The notes under the pieces are model-generated. The model saw only the letters and a program-made list of their open reading frames with translations, was not told the origin of the DNA and did not search any database. A DNA stretch of 64,000 nt from Hexactinellida sp. DTS-2022. Lineage: Eukaryota > Porifera > Hexactinellida. Location of the stretch: positions 806,001 to 870,000 of the forward strand of contig JAPNXP010000001.1 of assembly GCA_028753945.1 (NCBI GenBank), read 5' to 3'. Of this stretch, positions 46,466 to 57,529 are shown piece by piece. Positions within the stretch are counted from its first letter, which is position 1. The number at the start of each line of letters is the position of its first letter. The translations under genes were made by a program, and so were the position numbers.

Positions 46466-46533
46466 CAGTAGATGCCGGATATAAGAACAGTATTTGCAGT
46501 TCCCGACGATGTTCATATAACCGGTATCCACTG
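46466..46533. mobile_element. Family E MITE, 68-bp deletion derivative
   Basis: CAGTAGATGCCGGATATAAG to TATAACCGGTATCCACTG with TA at both edges. Compared with 45744-45900 the middle roughly 90 bases are missing, while GCAGTTCCCGACGATGTTC is kept. Confidence 0.8.
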
Positions 46534-47021
46534 TATAACGAAATCTCAGATTGCGAAACATACTTGTAGCTCAGAATTATAACTATCCCTCCAAAATAGC
46601 ATATTAATAATACATCTAATAGCTCAAATAAATTCGATATAAATTGAAGGATAAACTCATAACATTAATATTATAAAGAGATAGTTAGTAGAACTCGCAG
46701 TGCATGTTGAAATATTCACCAAAGTATATCTGTGTACCTCAAGGTAGAGTAATCCAGTACATATTATAAAAAAAACGTAAATCAATAGAGTAGAGAGTAC
46801 ATATAGGTTTACGAGTAACAGAATGTGATGAAGACCTAGTGTTTACTCTAACAATATATTCACCTACACCACACAACACACCGACACACAAAATACGTAA
46901 TACGCGACGTTACAGATAGAAAATAGAGGGCGTAATCAAAATATACAAAAGTGTTAGAGTTATTTAGTTATTAAAGAATCTACGGAGGCAAGTATGCATG
47001 GGCAGTCTGTCTCGCTGACGT
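46534..47021. other. 3' flank of the MAPK gene
   Basis: AT-rich sequence without an ORF. It probably contains the MAPK 3' UTR. Confidence 0.35.
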
Positions 47022-48128
47022 CTAGATCATCTTTTCGGCCCCGCCTGTGCACGAGGCTAAACTGGCGATTTTATTCGGGAGTTTCGCGGGGGGAAACTGC
47101 ATGACCTCGTCATATATCATCTGCTTGAGGGTCTCTTTCGGGAGATCGTCCAGCTCCACTTCGAAAGTGAACGGATGCTCTACGATGGGTTCGTCCGCGG
47201 GGTCGTAGAACTGGGCGAGGTAGGGGTGCTTCAGGGAGTCCTCCACGTACACGCGTCTGTGCGGATTGAAGGTGAGCAGCTTGTCCAACAGGTCGAGTGC
47301 CACGGGCCCCGCCTTTGGATAGAGCCGGGACCAGGGGACCTTGGGGCGCTGGGGGAGGCTCTGCAGGTAGGCTCGGGCCTTCTCGTTGAGAATGCAGTTT
47401 AGGTCGTCTGTAGTCGGAGAGCCCACGACACCAAGGATGAGGTTGAGCTGATCCAAGTAGTGCTTCCCCGGGAAGAGGGGCCGGTTGGAGAGCATCTCGC
47501 CCAGAATGCACCCCACAGACCACATATCGATGCTCGTGTTGTAGGCCTTGGGGCTCAGCATTATCTCGGGCGCGCGGTACCACCGCGTGGCCACGTACTC
47601 AGTGAGGATTCCGTTGTGGTGATGGCCAGGATCCATAACTCGTGCCAGACCGAAATCACATATTTTGAGGTCGCAGGTTGAGTTGAGCAGAAGGTTGCTG
47701 GGCTTGAGGTCTCTGTGAATAACGTTAGAAGAATGTATGTACTTGAGTCCTCGCAGGATCTGGTATAGGAAGTAGCAGATGTGCTCGTTGGTGAGCGTTT
47801 GGTTCTTGAGGAGCTTGTACATGTCCGTCTCCATTAGAGTCTGCACAATGTACACGTCTTGGAACTCGTCAAGCCCTTTAGGCTGTATTATATCCTGAAT
47901 GCTTATGATATTCTCGTGATTGAAGCGAGTGAGGATCTTGATTTCCCGCAGTGTGCGCTGGCAATAAGTCTGGTGCTCGAATGGTGTTATCTTCTTGATG
48001 GCGCACTTAATCCCTGTCCTCGTGTCCATAGAAGATACAACCATCCCATACGCTCCTTCTCCGATAAATTGCAAATTACAATACCTAGGACCTACTTCGA
48101 AAAGGATTCCGCGAACGATATTCGCCAT
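47022..48128 (-). CDS. MAPK1/3-like: ERK1/2-type MAP kinase
   Basis: The terminal kinase of the Ras-Raf-MEK cascade. The 368-residue protein has the Gly loop GEGAYGMV (23-30), the ATP lysine in CAIKK (Lys45), HRD (138-140), DFG (158-160) and the activation motif TEY (176-178) in [16 protein letters not shown]. It also has the MAPK insert ([16 protein letters not shown]) and the C-terminal extension [17 protein letters not shown] with these flanks separates ERK from p38 (TGY) and JNK (TPY); it lacks the long tail of ERK5. Single exon. An upstream neighbour (YWTD receptor, 18-21 kb) has Grb2-type motifs, but the two are far apart and no direct link is claimed. Confidence 0.97.
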   Translation of the reverse strand: MANIVRGILFEVGPRYCNLQFIGEGAYGMVVSSMDTRTGIKCAIKKITPFEHQTYCQRTLREIKILTRFNHENIISIQDIIQPKGLDEFQDVYIVQTLMETDMYKLLKNQTLTNEHICYFLYQILRGLKYIHSSNVIHRDLKPSNLLLNSTCDLKICDFGLARVMDPGHHHNGILTEYVATRWYRAPEIMLSPKAYNTSIDMWSVGCILGEMLSNRPLFPGKHYLDQLNLILGVVGSPTTDDLNCILNEKARAYLQSLPQRPKVPWSRLYPKAGPVALDLLDKLLTFNPHRRVYVEDSLKHPYLAQFYDPADEPIVEHPFTFEVELDDLPKETLKQMIYDEVMQFPPAKLPNKIASLASCTGGAEKMI

Positions 48129-50041
48129 TTCGATTCGTATTTAGAAAAATAAAAACTAAAGTAAAATTCCAAAGTAAAAGAGATAATATACTGACTGAAT
48201 AGGTGGAAGGCTTCATCAATTAATTAACTAATTAATACTAGTGTCTTGCCAATATTCAATTAATTTGACATCAATTGAGTATGCCTAGCGTGACCTCTTG
48301 GATACTATGGCATTGGGAATGTAGAAGATTAGGTTTAATTAATTAAAACTGCAAACGAGTATTCAGACCTATTCACCTATAGCAGCTAATTTATTATAGA
48401 TATTTAACAACGTGTTAATTTATAAGGCTTACATCATTACGCGTTATTATAACAAAATTAAATTTACTCTAAATTTGGAGAAAGAGAAATACATTTTATT
48501 AGCTCAGAAACCTTCGAGATTCACGAGAATCGTATAAATGCTGGACTTACAATTCAGGAAACACCACATATTAAATTGAAGCGAGATCAAGAACGACTCA
48601 AAAGGAATGGAATTATTCCACAATTCACAACCAGCTCTAGATTTAAGTCGAATCTATTATGCTTTGCATTAAATAGAAAATAGATTGCACACAAGTGGTA
48701 AAAATTTAAAGGACTACAATGAAGAGGATGTTGCAATAAGATGCAATATAAAGGTTCAATATGTTCAGGAGGAAATAATTAAAACAACTCATCACTCCTA
48801 GACAATGCAGCTAACTATAAAGGACTTGGTCATCTGATAAGTAGGAATAGTATTATAGTACACACAGTTCCAACAGCTGAATCATCCAATTATGCATGAT
48901 AATATTAGATTATACAGATATTAGAATGTTCGCAATTACTATGTTTGCTCGTTTATAATCTTCTTTCTCAGAAGTTTTAGAGCATGGAGCAGTTGGAGCA
49001 TATGCCAAATTAAGAAGGAATATTTTAGTCTGTAGATAGTAGTGTATTACATATTCCCATTGATTCAAAGTAGACTATATTTCACAACTAGTTGCTATTG
49101 TAGCGTTATATTGAGCAGACAAATTATAATCTACTTGTCCGATATTCGTTAATTCGTGAACTTCTCCGCGTATTTATATACGTATTGAAAATGCCGTGAA
49201 AATCTGCGATTTATGGTAATAGAAAGAAACATTCATACGATATAAGAATATCTATATAATATTAATGTATATTACAATACTAATGTAATACGAATTGTAC
49301 GTATACAACTGTAGATACTATCTACAATACACTTGAGCTCAATTATAAAGACACTCCTACAATTACTTCCCATTAAAATGATAGCATTGTAGACTGATTA
49401 TTGATTACTGATTAGTCAGATAATTAAGTGCAGAATACTACATGAACATTGCACGCACGAATGGTATTTATATTTAATTAGAACAAGATACCTATGTTAT
49501 AATCACTTGTTAAATAACATCATCCTTCGTACTCCGTTTGTTTTATAGAAATAAAACACTATTATCTCAATAGCTCTCAATTATTGATTTAGAAATGAAT
49601 AAATTAATAAAAGTATAAACATCAATATCAAAGCGAATAAAAATATAGTCGGGAAAGTAATAATTTTCTAACTACTGTATTGAATAGTTTAAAAGCAGAT
49701 TTGATGTATTCTACGAATTCCACTCAGTTCCACCGGAAAAATAAGAATTGTGTATGATTATTCCGATTAAAAGAACCAGGATGTGAGGAGAAAAATACTT
49801 ATGAAGCCAAAATGGCCGTCGAACAAATATAAAGAAACAAGTCTTCAAGTAGGAAACTAAATAAGGCACATAATACAAACCAATAAATTCATGTCTGTTC
49901 ACTCAATTAAAGTTTCGAGGAAACGTTTGCCAAAAGCAAAGAAATGCTTTTCGGAAAGACTGACTTCTGGGGCACTAAAGACTTTGAACCTGTCGAAATT
50001 ATAGTAAGTCTCTTATTACAATAAAGCTATACAGATATATA
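48129..50041. other. Gene-free AT-rich stretch upstream of the MAPK gene
   Basis: 1.9 kb with no ORF of credible composition and no terminal-repeat element that I can define. Confidence 0.45.
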
Positions 50042-50086
50042 CAATTCTTCTTTGTCTACATTGAACATGTAGACAAAGAAGAATTG
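50042..50086. repeat. Perfect 20-bp hairpin
   Basis: CAATTCTTCTTTGTCTACAT pairs without mismatch with the arm at 50067-50086 around the loop TGAAC. It could be a small-RNA hairpin or the last trace of an inverted-repeat element. Confidence 0.9.
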
Positions 50087-50472
50087 ATACCTGACATTCT
50101 AGGTGGCGTGATTAAGTGCTAAAATTATCAACCTTGTCATGCCTATTATTTAATTAATTAATAATCAAGGTTCTGCCCAAAGTTGTGCGAGAAGTGAACG
50201 GACTTCTTTAAGCTCTAACCCCATAATTGCAGATTTACTTAGAGGTCCCAGCCTCCTAGCTCCATTACCCAAAACCACTGTTCTTGCAATTACACCCTAT
50301 TTAGTCCCTACTTCCTCGATAAATAGTATTTCGAGGTGGTTGGATGTCAATTAGTGGTCGACCCGACCTCCCCAAACAACGTGGGCAGAATCCAATGTAG
50401 AAATGTAGAAATGAGGAAATAATTTCAAAATGAAATGTTATTTTAAGATAACTTAAAAGAACTTAATTAGTT
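50087..50472. other. Gene-free stretch
   Basis: I see nothing that I can support between the hairpin and the nested transposon. Confidence 0.35.
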
Positions 50473-51480
50473 AGCGTATATGCTTTGAATAAGCGCCCGG
50501 CGCTTATTATTAATTTTGTGGACCAAATTTATCCTGAAAAATCCAGAAAATAATATTTTGGTGGGTACCAATGGTTCTCAACGACAGTATACATATCGTA
50601 GTCAGGGTTGCCAATCCAATCCAATCCAATCGATAATCCAATCCAATCGATGTAAATTTTGGCAATCGATATCGATAACCAATCCAATCGATGATATGAT
50701 CTGACAATCCAATCCAATCGATAATCGATAAAAATCATCGATTATTTATCGATTATTTAATATTTATTGATTTTCAATAGATTATTTATCGATTTTCAAT
50801 AGATTATTTCTGATTTTCTATCGATTATTTATCGATTTTCTATCGATTATTTGTCGATTTTCTATCGATTATTTATCGATTTTCTATCGATTGTTTATCG
50901 ATTATTTGTCGATTTTCTATCGATTATTTATCGATTTTCTATCGATTATTTGTCGATTTTCTATCGCTTATTTATCGATTACTTGTCGATCTCTATCGAT
51001 AAAATTTCTAGACTATTTATAGACGTTTTTCATTTAAATAATCGATTATCTATCAATTATTTATGGATTTCTATCGATTATTGATGGATTTTCTATGGAT
51101 TATCTATGGATTATTTGTCGATTTTATATTGATTATTTGTCGATTTTCTATCAATTATGCATTGATTATCCATCGATTGTGTATAAATTATTATAATTTA
51201 TCGCCTTTACTCGCTAAATCGAAAAAATCGATAAAAATCGATAAAAATTCGTCGATAATTATCCAATCGATGAAGACTTTGGGCAATCCAATCGATAATC
51301 CAATCGATACAAAATTCAGCAATCGATAATCGATAAGTTATCTCGATTGGATTGGATTGGCAACCCTGATCGTAGTTGCCAAAATCAATGTAATTACACT
51401 CCAGTTATCAACTAATGTGTTTCAATTTTATCATACCAATGGCATTTTATTGACCCCGCGCTTATTCGAAACAACACGGT
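50473..51480. mobile_element. MITE family D copy 2, split by a hAT insertion
   Basis: The outer parts align with 33906-34167: GAATAAGCGCCCGGCGCTTATT at the left, ACCAATGGTTCTC in the middle and CGCGCTTATTCG with ACACGGT at the right. Its termini are more mutated than in copy 1. A 766-bp hAT element sits at 50603-51368. Copy 1 shows the uninterrupted sequence at the same place (ACAGTATACC next to GTTGTCAAAATCAATGG). Confidence 0.88.
50603..51368. mobile_element. hAT-type element filled with an ATCGATTATT satellite
   Basis: Termini CAGGGTTGCCAATCCAATCC and GGATTGGATTGGCAACCCTG, with the exact 8-bp duplication ATCGTAGT at 50595-50602 and 51369-51376. The interior (about 50735-51180) is a degenerate tandem array of TCGATTATTTATCGATTTTC. 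It is open in one frame as a YRLFIDFLSI repeat, which I do not regard as a protein. There is no transposase. Confidence 0.93.
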
Positions 51481-52200
51481 AATTATACGAGATGAAAACG
51501 TCATCAATGGGACTGTAAGCAAACATAGAAGTACTAAACGGGGGAATAGATCATAATTTCGTGACCATATGGACAGGAATGCTAGCTTAAGACAAGTTTA
51601 ATTTAATAAGCAGCAGTCGAAGTAAACATTGTACGTAGTGCGAAGCTTAAGGAAGTGAGGTAAAAAACTCAATTATAGATTAATATGTAGTTATATCTCA
51701 GCACAAATAATACTGTTATAAAACAATAACAACATTAGTAATTGACGAGCGTAACCGCTATTAAATTTTAAAGAGAAACAATAAACTGTGGAAATAAAAG
51801 TGAGAGGGTACCAAACGTATGCTAATAAATAGATGATTGTATTAACTGAATAACAACAACTAAGTAGTGCTAATCAAATTGACAGCAGAACTAGACTTGT
51901 TGGTTAATTTGTTAATGATCATGATTTGGGTCATACGCGACAATTAAAGATAATTAACAAATTTAAAACTAGCTACGTATAAGCAGGATCGGTGTGAAAA
52001 TTAAATTCCTGAAATGAAACAATTGATTATGTGTAATTCGCGTCAGACGATAAATAATGGGGCAATTCACTGGTAGCTAAGTTAGACTAAATGTATTCGG
52101 GTCCATACGTAGCAAATTAAACTTAACTTACTATAAATAAACCTAATTATGGCTTAGAAATAATACACACTATATTTCTAATATTCCCGATACACATAAG
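51481..52200. promoter_or_regulatory. Upstream region of the tail-anchored orphan
   Basis: AT-rich; there is no defined motif and no repeat that I can support. Confidence 0.35.
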
Positions 52201-52902
52201 ATGAGTGATAACACAGAATCATACATGAATTACCAAACTTATGAGTATTATATAATAAGCAAGTTGAACTTCGAGAGGGTCAGTGAAAATCTTGTGAACG
52301 TCAGTGTGCTGCTAGAGGAAGAAAGAGAGAGGATTGGGAGCATCCAGGGCTCGAGAAAACAGAACATAAGTCTCGTACGGAATCTCTTCGACGAGAGGAG
52401 AGAATTTAGCCCGTTCCTAGAAGTAATAAGAAGCGATAGAAGCTGCGAAAACCACAGAGAGCTGAGTAGAACCATCATGGCTAGACACAACGGCAAAACA
52501 GAGGAACGAATTGATGACGAGGACAGGATTTCCCACAGATCTAGGAGCGGGTCTCGTTACGGTGAAAGGGTGATGCTGGAAAGGAATGAATCAGGCAGCG
52601 ACTCAGATTCATCAGCTTTCACATATGAAACTCATTCATTTTCGGATATAAACTCGCCGTCCGGATCTGATGCTGAGAGGGAGAGCGAGTTCGAAGGCAG
52701 CGAGCAGGAGCGACGAACTGGTACCCCGAGAGGGGACTTTAACCTTCCTCAACAAGTCTACAAAGGGTCCTCCAAGATGGAAGTACAAAAGAGGGGTAGA
52801 ATTATTACTCTGTTGCTTTTCCTGTTCTTCCTCGCTCTGGCAATCACAACGATGCCACTGAAAATTGGATACAAATTTACCAAATTTATACTAGTGAAGT
52901 GA
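52201..52902 (+). CDS. Orphan tail-anchored membrane protein
   Basis: 233 residues; I do not recognise a family. Residues 1-60 are helix-prone and acidic (FERVSENLVNVSVLLEEERERIG). Residues 95-190 are rich in Ser, Glu and Arg and look disordered (SGSDSDSSAF, SGSDAERESEFEGSEQ). Residues about 200-220 form one hydrophobic helix (ITLLLFLFFLALAITTM), preceded by KRGR and followed by about 13 residues. There is no signal peptide, so it fits a tail-anchored protein of the ER or other membrane with its bulk in the cytosol. SNARE-like layout is possible, but there is no visible SNARE motif. It has one exon and is convergent with NOL6. Confidence 0.7.
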   Translation: MSDNTESYMNYQTYEYYIISKLNFERVSENLVNVSVLLEEERERIGSIQGSRKQNISLVRNLFDERREFSPFLEVIRSDRSCENHRELSRTIMARHNGKTEERIDDEDRISHRSRSGSRYGERVMLERNESGSDSDSSAFTYETHSFSDINSPSGSDAERESEFEGSEQERRTGTPRGDFNLPQQVYKGSSKMEVQKRGRIITLLLFLFFLALAITTMPLKIGYKFTKFILVK

Positions 52903-53214
52903 TATGTAGATACTCTGTATATAGGGTAAAAGCTGTTACGTAATTTGTGTACTTTGTATTTGAAGAAATTGAGAGTTTAGTCATATATTGTACTATAGAT
53001 ACAAGGTATTTGTTATACAATTCTCTGTCCTATTTTATGAACTAGTATTTCCATGGATAGATATTGGGATTTAACATAGCAAGTTGGGTTTACTGTTTTT
53101 CCATTTTACTGGTTTGCTGGTACATTAGGAACCTAGCATAAAATAATTTTATGTACATATACAAACTCTACATAGTAGAAAATGTACATATATAAACTGT
53201 ACACGTATAAACCG

Positions 53215-53370
53215 TTTTGTTAACTTTGGAGGTGGGAGATGTGGATATTTTTCTTAGATAATTAAATTTGTTTCTACGACACATACAAAAGTCCCCACTC
53301 TCTGCCAAATTTCAAGCTTATCGCTCTTTTCAGTTCCTCCATCAAATCGAACAATAAACAAAAGTCTAGC
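53215..53370 (-). mobile_element. Repeat family A, leading-end fragment
   Basis: On the minus strand it carries GGAGGAACTGAAAAGAGC, GCTTGAAATTTGGCAG and ATCTAAGAAAAATATCCACATC in the same order as copies at 16560 and 10390. It lies between the convergent ends of the orphan gene and NOL6, with only the leading part present. Confidence 0.6.
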
Positions 53371-53489
53371 GTTAATATATAAGCTAAGATTACTATGTAA
53401 GGTACCTCTTTGTCTAATTCCACCCAGGTATTTTAACGTCACGACGACAATGTCTAAAGTTAATGCAATTTGATTTGTTTTGAATAAAT

Positions 53490-56400
53490 CTACTTTTGTT
53501 TCGAAATAATAATATCTTCTATCATATCTCCCCCGATCATTTGGAAATCGCTCAAAACGCTACTGAGATTCGCTTCCATTAACAAGCTTCCTTCCTTCAG
53601 TTTCCTACCTCCACACTGATTAACGCGGAAGCTATTGCTTTCAAGGAATTTGGGGTTCCAAACAACCCCGATCTCCCGACCTCCCCATTCGTCTACAAAA
53701 AATAGCGCCAATTGTTCGTACCTGCTTCTCAGCTCGCTAACCAACATCTCCACCGGGTCGAAAGCAACAACCGGCATAGCCTTAACCTTCCTCGGCTCCC
53801 TCTCCCCTGCTGGGGGAGCCACGATCGGATCCACAGCGTAGATAGCTCTCGACACGAATTTGAGGTTTATGCAAATAACAACGTCGTAATCCTCCAGCGG
53901 GGGTCTGAAGGCTGCCTTTAAATCGGTTGGGACGGGGGAGCCGAGACAGCTGGAGAGGTATTCGTGCGCTTTTCTCGCCAGCAGCACCAACCTGTTCAGG
54001 ACCGGGAGAGAGGGCGCGCGCTTAGTGAACCTGGAGTCTCTGTCCCAGGGAGAGGCGAGGAAGAGGGGAGGGAGGGTGGGGCGGAACTTAATAAAGTTCT
54101 CTTTGATTTCTTTTGCTTCTTCTTCTGAGATTTGTTTGGAGAAGTTAAGGATTATTGGAACGTTCCTCCAGTCGTGCGAGCCTAACAGTGATAAAAAGCG
54201 CAGGAAAGCAGTTACGTGGTGTCCCGGGCTGGAGTGCAGATCTGCATGGAGATATAGAAACAGCACTAACATCTCCACAGTAATGTCGGGAATGTGCCGC
54301 GAGAGCATCTGCGCGTGTACCCACCTCTTGGCGAGTCTTACGGCGGCGCTCAGCGAGGAGTAGTGCTGCGTCAGTCCGTGCACAGTAGCAGTGTAGGTCG
54401 GGAGGGTCTTTGTCTCGAACAGGAGCTCATCGGCATTGATATTCATCTGCATTGAGAGCTCCGCTGGGCCCGGGTAGCTCTGCAGATACAGGGCCTCTCG
54501 GAAGTAGGAGACTCTGAATCGGAACACGAACCCCCGGAGACACACGTCCAGGAAGAACCGGGTGGGCAGAGAGCGGATGGAGAGTCGCTTCAGCTGTCGA
54601 GACAGCTCCAGGTAGAACGCTGTTTTCACGCGCCAGATGGCCTCCAGCTCGTCCGGCCATTTCCCCGAGATGGCCAGACTCAGCACGGCCGACAGGGCCG
54701 GCGTGTAGCGCGGAACGGAGAGGTCGGGGTCCGGCGCGAGGAAGGGCGGGCTGTCCCCCTCCGGCAGCAGCGCCAGGAGGGACCGACCGGCGGGGGCGGG
54801 GCAGGGCGGAAACACCTCGCACCCGCGGAACACGGCGTGAGTGCCCTGCACAGAGCTGATGCGCAGAGGCAGCTGCTTGAGGGCAAACAGCTTCTGGGTG
54901 AGCTCTCCGAACACGTCCTGTATCGCGCTGCTGGTGCTCTCTCCGGTCGGGAGGGGGGCGTCAGCTGATCCGGGGATCCGTGAGGAGACATACAACAGCT
55001 GATCCAACTGGGCCCCGGGGAAAGTGGTCCTGTCAGGAGGCACCCCCATGTGAGTAGCCAACAGGTGTCTGGCGATCAAGAAAGGGATGAGACGGGATTC
55101 GCTGGGAGTGGAGCAGGGCCACGCGACGACAGGACACACGGCTCCGTCGGGAAACCTCCTCACCTCGGTCTTGTCCGCCCACAGCCTGCTGAAAACCGCG
55201 TTTTCAGGGTCGTCCAGGGACGGGCCGACTAGCTGCCCTGCAAACGCCTCAGTTCCGCTGTACACAAACCCGAGCGTCAGCTGATCGGGGGACGGGGCGG
55301 TGGGAGGAGCCGCGCTTATGTCCCACGCGGCGAATATGATGGGGGAGTGGCAGATCAACCGGACCCTCTCTCCGAGTCCTTTCTCCAAGAGCTTGGACAT
55401 CTTAAGGAGAGCAGCTGGTAACACCTGTGACGCAATGTCAGGCACCTCCTCACTCCGGACCGTATCCACGGTGTGGGAGAGAATGGAATGCAGTCCGTCC
55501 ACTCTGACGCAGCAGTCGAATGCCTCCAGGAAAGACACACTCGTGTGGAAGAGGAGGTCGAAGGCGCGAGGAGAGTCGAGCGCTGTGAGAGAGAGCTGAG
55601 CCTCGTGTCTGGCCCGTCTGTACTGAGAGAGCGACAGGTCTCCGGCTAGGTTGACGTAGCCAGAGGTGTCCACCATGGTGACAGGGAAGAAAGGCGTGAA
55701 CGAGCCCGGGTCCACGGGGGGCTCCTCCCCCTCCGGGAAGAGCGAGACCGGCTCCTCCGTCCAGTTGGAGGCCGCGAGAGTTAGAATGAAGACGCGGAAT
55801 ATCTGGAGCTCGCTCATGCCGCTGCTGACGCTCCTTCTGTGCAGCAGATAGGTCAGCAGCATGGTGGCGAGAAACCCCGAGAAGCCGCCCCACCCGCGGT
55901 CGAGCCCTCTCTCCCGCAGCCACACCTTGGCCAGCAGAACCGCGTCTCTCAGGCCCGGGCACTGCTCCAGCGCAGCGAAGACTGAATGCAGATGCTGCTC
56001 GTAGAAGAGAGTGGAGAGGAGCGAGTTGTTGTATAGGGGGGTGGGGCTCGGGGCCGGCTGGTCTAGCTCCGAGTAGAGATGCTGACGCACGCAGTTCTCG
56101 AAAGGAAGCAGTTTCGGCAGTCTAAACAGCTGATTAGGAGGATGAGGCAGCAGCCGTATCTCGGTTTTCGAGTGGCACTTAGCGCGCAGAAGGAGAGCTG
56201 GCTTGAGAGTGTTGTGGTTGAAATAGAAGAACTGTACACTGTGCACAGGCTCCCAGGCGGCGATGTGAGAAGCCAAGTGTGACAGGTAGAGGGCATTCTT
56301 AAGCGCCCATCGGTAGTCAAGGTAATCTCTCCGTGCGAAACACTCCTCAGGCAGCTCGATGGCTAAGTCTACGTTTCGCACCGGTTTAACCTGCAGCTGC

Positions 56401-56639
56401 AGGATGTAGCTGCCCACTACCTTTATGGAGGAGGGAGGGGAGAAATGAAAGGTGCTCCAGTCCCCACTGAGTGAGGGACAGACCTCAGGCCGGAAGGGAG
56501 GCACTGCTCTTGTTTTAGATTTTTTCTTCTGAAAGAGTTCTGTGATTGGTTTGGGTTCGGTCGGAGGGAGAGCGGAGATGAACTGATTCAAACTTTTCAG
56601 AAAATCATCCAATTTGGGTTTGCTTTTCACATTAGTCAT
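53490..56639 (-). CDS. NOL6: NOL6 (Nrap/Utp22), small-subunit processome protein
   Basis: NOL6 is a nucleolar scaffold of the SSU processome needed for early 18S rRNA maturation. I start it at ATG 56639 (MTNVKSKPKLDDFL); in-frame sequence upstream lacks an ATG. About 1049 residues (human 1146) show the Nrap order: an N-terminal nucleotidyltransferase-like domain (VGSYILQLQVKPVRNVDLAIELPEECF without a long break), a middle region (VWLRERGLDRGWGGFSGF) and a repeated nucleotidyltransferase-like half (RLAKRWVHAQML, DITVEMLVLFLY). The C-terminus has LVSELRSRYEQLALFFVDEWGG. Single exon, very GC-rich in the middle. The orphan at 56771 ends 131 bases upstream on the same strand. Confidence 0.94.
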   Translation of the reverse strand: MTNVKSKPKLDDFLKSLNQFISALPPTEPKPITELFQKKKSKTRAVPPFRPEVCPSLSGDWSTFHFSPPSSIKVVGSYILQLQVKPVRNVDLAIELPEECFARRDYLDYRWALKNALYLSHLASHIAAWEPVHSVQFFYFNHNTLKPALLLRAKCHSKTEIRLLPHPPNQLFRLPKLLPFENCVRQHLYSELDQPAPSPTPLYNNSLLSTLFYEQHLHSVFAALEQCPGLRDAVLLAKVWLRERGLDRGWGGFSGFLATMLLTYLLHRRSVSSGMSELQIFRVFILTLAASNWTEEPVSLFPEGEEPPVDPGSFTPFFPVTMVDTSGYVNLAGDLSLSQYRRARHEAQLSLTALDSPRAFDLLFHTSVSFLEAFDCCVRVDGLHSILSHTVDTVRSEEVPDIASQVLPAALLKMSKLLEKGLGERVRLICHSPIIFAAWDISAAPPTAPSPDQLTLGFVYSGTEAFAGQLVGPSLDDPENAVFSRLWADKTEVRRFPDGAVCPVVAWPCSTPSESRLIPFLIARHLLATHMGVPPDRTTFPGAQLDQLLYVSSRIPGSADAPLPTGESTSSAIQDVFGELTQKLFALKQLPLRISSVQGTHAVFRGCEVFPPCPAPAGRSLLALLPEGDSPPFLAPDPDLSVPRYTPALSAVLSLAISGKWPDELEAIWRVKTAFYLELSRQLKRLSIRSLPTRFFLDVCLRGFVFRFRVSYFREALYLQSYPGPAELSMQMNINADELLFETKTLPTYTATVHGLTQHYSSLSAAVRLAKRWVHAQMLSRHIPDITVEMLVLFLYLHADLHSSPGHHVTAFLRFLSLLGSHDWRNVPIILNFSKQISEEEAKEIKENFIKFRPTLPPLFLASPWDRDSRFTKRAPSLPVLNRLVLLARKAHEYLSSCLGSPVPTDLKAAFRPPLEDYDVVICINLKFVSRAIYAVDPIVAPPAGEREPRKVKAMPVVAFDPVEMLVSELRSRYEQLALFFVDEWGGREIGVVWNPKFLESNSFRVNQCGGRKLKEGSLLMEANLSSVLSDFQMIGGDMIEDIIISKQK

Positions 56640-56770
56640 GTATGGTGTGTAGTTGGTAGTTGAAAGTCTAAAAATGTAATATAACTGTATAGTAATTATC
56701 ACATCAATTAACTGTTGCAGTATAAAACGGTTTTATAAGTGTGTGGGTATTAGTTATGAATAAATCGAGT

Positions 56771-57529
56771 TCAATATCTATACTCCCTCTTGAGCTTTCT
56801 GGAATGTTTATACATTGGTCTGTTGACTCCTTCGACTTTGAGAGATCCCATTTGTCTCTTCATCTGCGGACTAGGAGAGTGCACCTCGTTTCTTAGCTGC
56901 AAGTCATAGAGCGGTGTGTTTATAGAAGAGCGGACAAACCGGATTCTTCTTGAGGTATCAGGGATGTTGTATAGCGGCGGTATGTTTGTTTTATATGGAG
57001 CCGTCAGCTGTTGCACGTCTATGTACAGAGAAGACGGCGTCGTACAGGCTGCAGGGGAAATAACTGCAGTGGAGATATTGCTGGCAGTTACGGAAGACTC
57101 GGTAGGAGTTGCAGTAGGAATAGGATCATAAGTCTGAGTGGAGAACTTAGGGAGAGAGTGCATCAGGTGTGGATTCCTGTACAAACTCTTCAAGCCGAGC
57201 AGTTGCTGACTCTTGGTATCTGTTGCAGGTGTCGCATCCTGTGTGCTACTGGCGAATGCAGATAAATCATTGTTTCTAACTCGAGTAGGGAAAGGAAGCG
57301 ACTGTAGAGGAGAAACGGAACAAGAAACTCGTTTGACAGAAGCGACGCTGTCAGATCTGATGACACGGTGCGTAGCGAAATCTGGAGACAAACACTTATC
57401 CTGAATAGTGGTGCCGGCAACTGTGAATGTCTTCCAATAAGGAGCTTGGTATGTGCTGCAACACCTGTCGCGAGAGGGATAAGGGAAGTCCTGGGAAGAT
57501 ATGGCACTCCACATACTGGGGGGCTTCAT
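56771..57529 (-). CDS. Orphan Ser/Thr/Pro-rich protein
   Basis: 252 residues from ATG 57529 (MKPPSMWSAISSQ); an in-frame extension upstream begins with GTG and is not preferred. I recognise no family. It has low-complexity stretches (TATPTESSVTASNISTAVIS), scattered Cys near the N-terminus (DRCCSTYQAPYW, DKC), and a basic end (KHSRKLKREYRY). It looks mostly disordered and without TM or signal peptide. The Cys- and Trp-containing N-terminal piece with FPYPSRDR is reminiscent of ciliary or microtubule-associated small proteins, but this is only an impression. It lies head-to-tail between ACMSD and NOL6. Codon use looks normal, and no frame disruption is seen. Confidence 0.65.
   Translation of the reverse strand: MKPPSMWSAISSQDFPYPSRDRCCSTYQAPYWKTFTVAGTTIQDKCLSPDFATHRVIRSDSVASVKRVSCSVSPLQSLPFPTRVRNNDLSAFASSTQDATPATDTKSQQLLGLKSLYRNPHLMHSLPKFSTQTYDPIPTATPTESSVTASNISTAVISPAACTTPSSLYIDVQQLTAPYKTNIPPLYNIPDTSRRIRFVRSSINTPLYDLQLRNEVHSPSPQMKRQMGSLKVEGVNRPMYKHSRKLKREYRY

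Noticed and set aside
50851-51329. Repetitive frames with YRLFIDFLSI.
   Set aside because: They are the ATCGATTATT satellite inside a hAT element read in an open frame.
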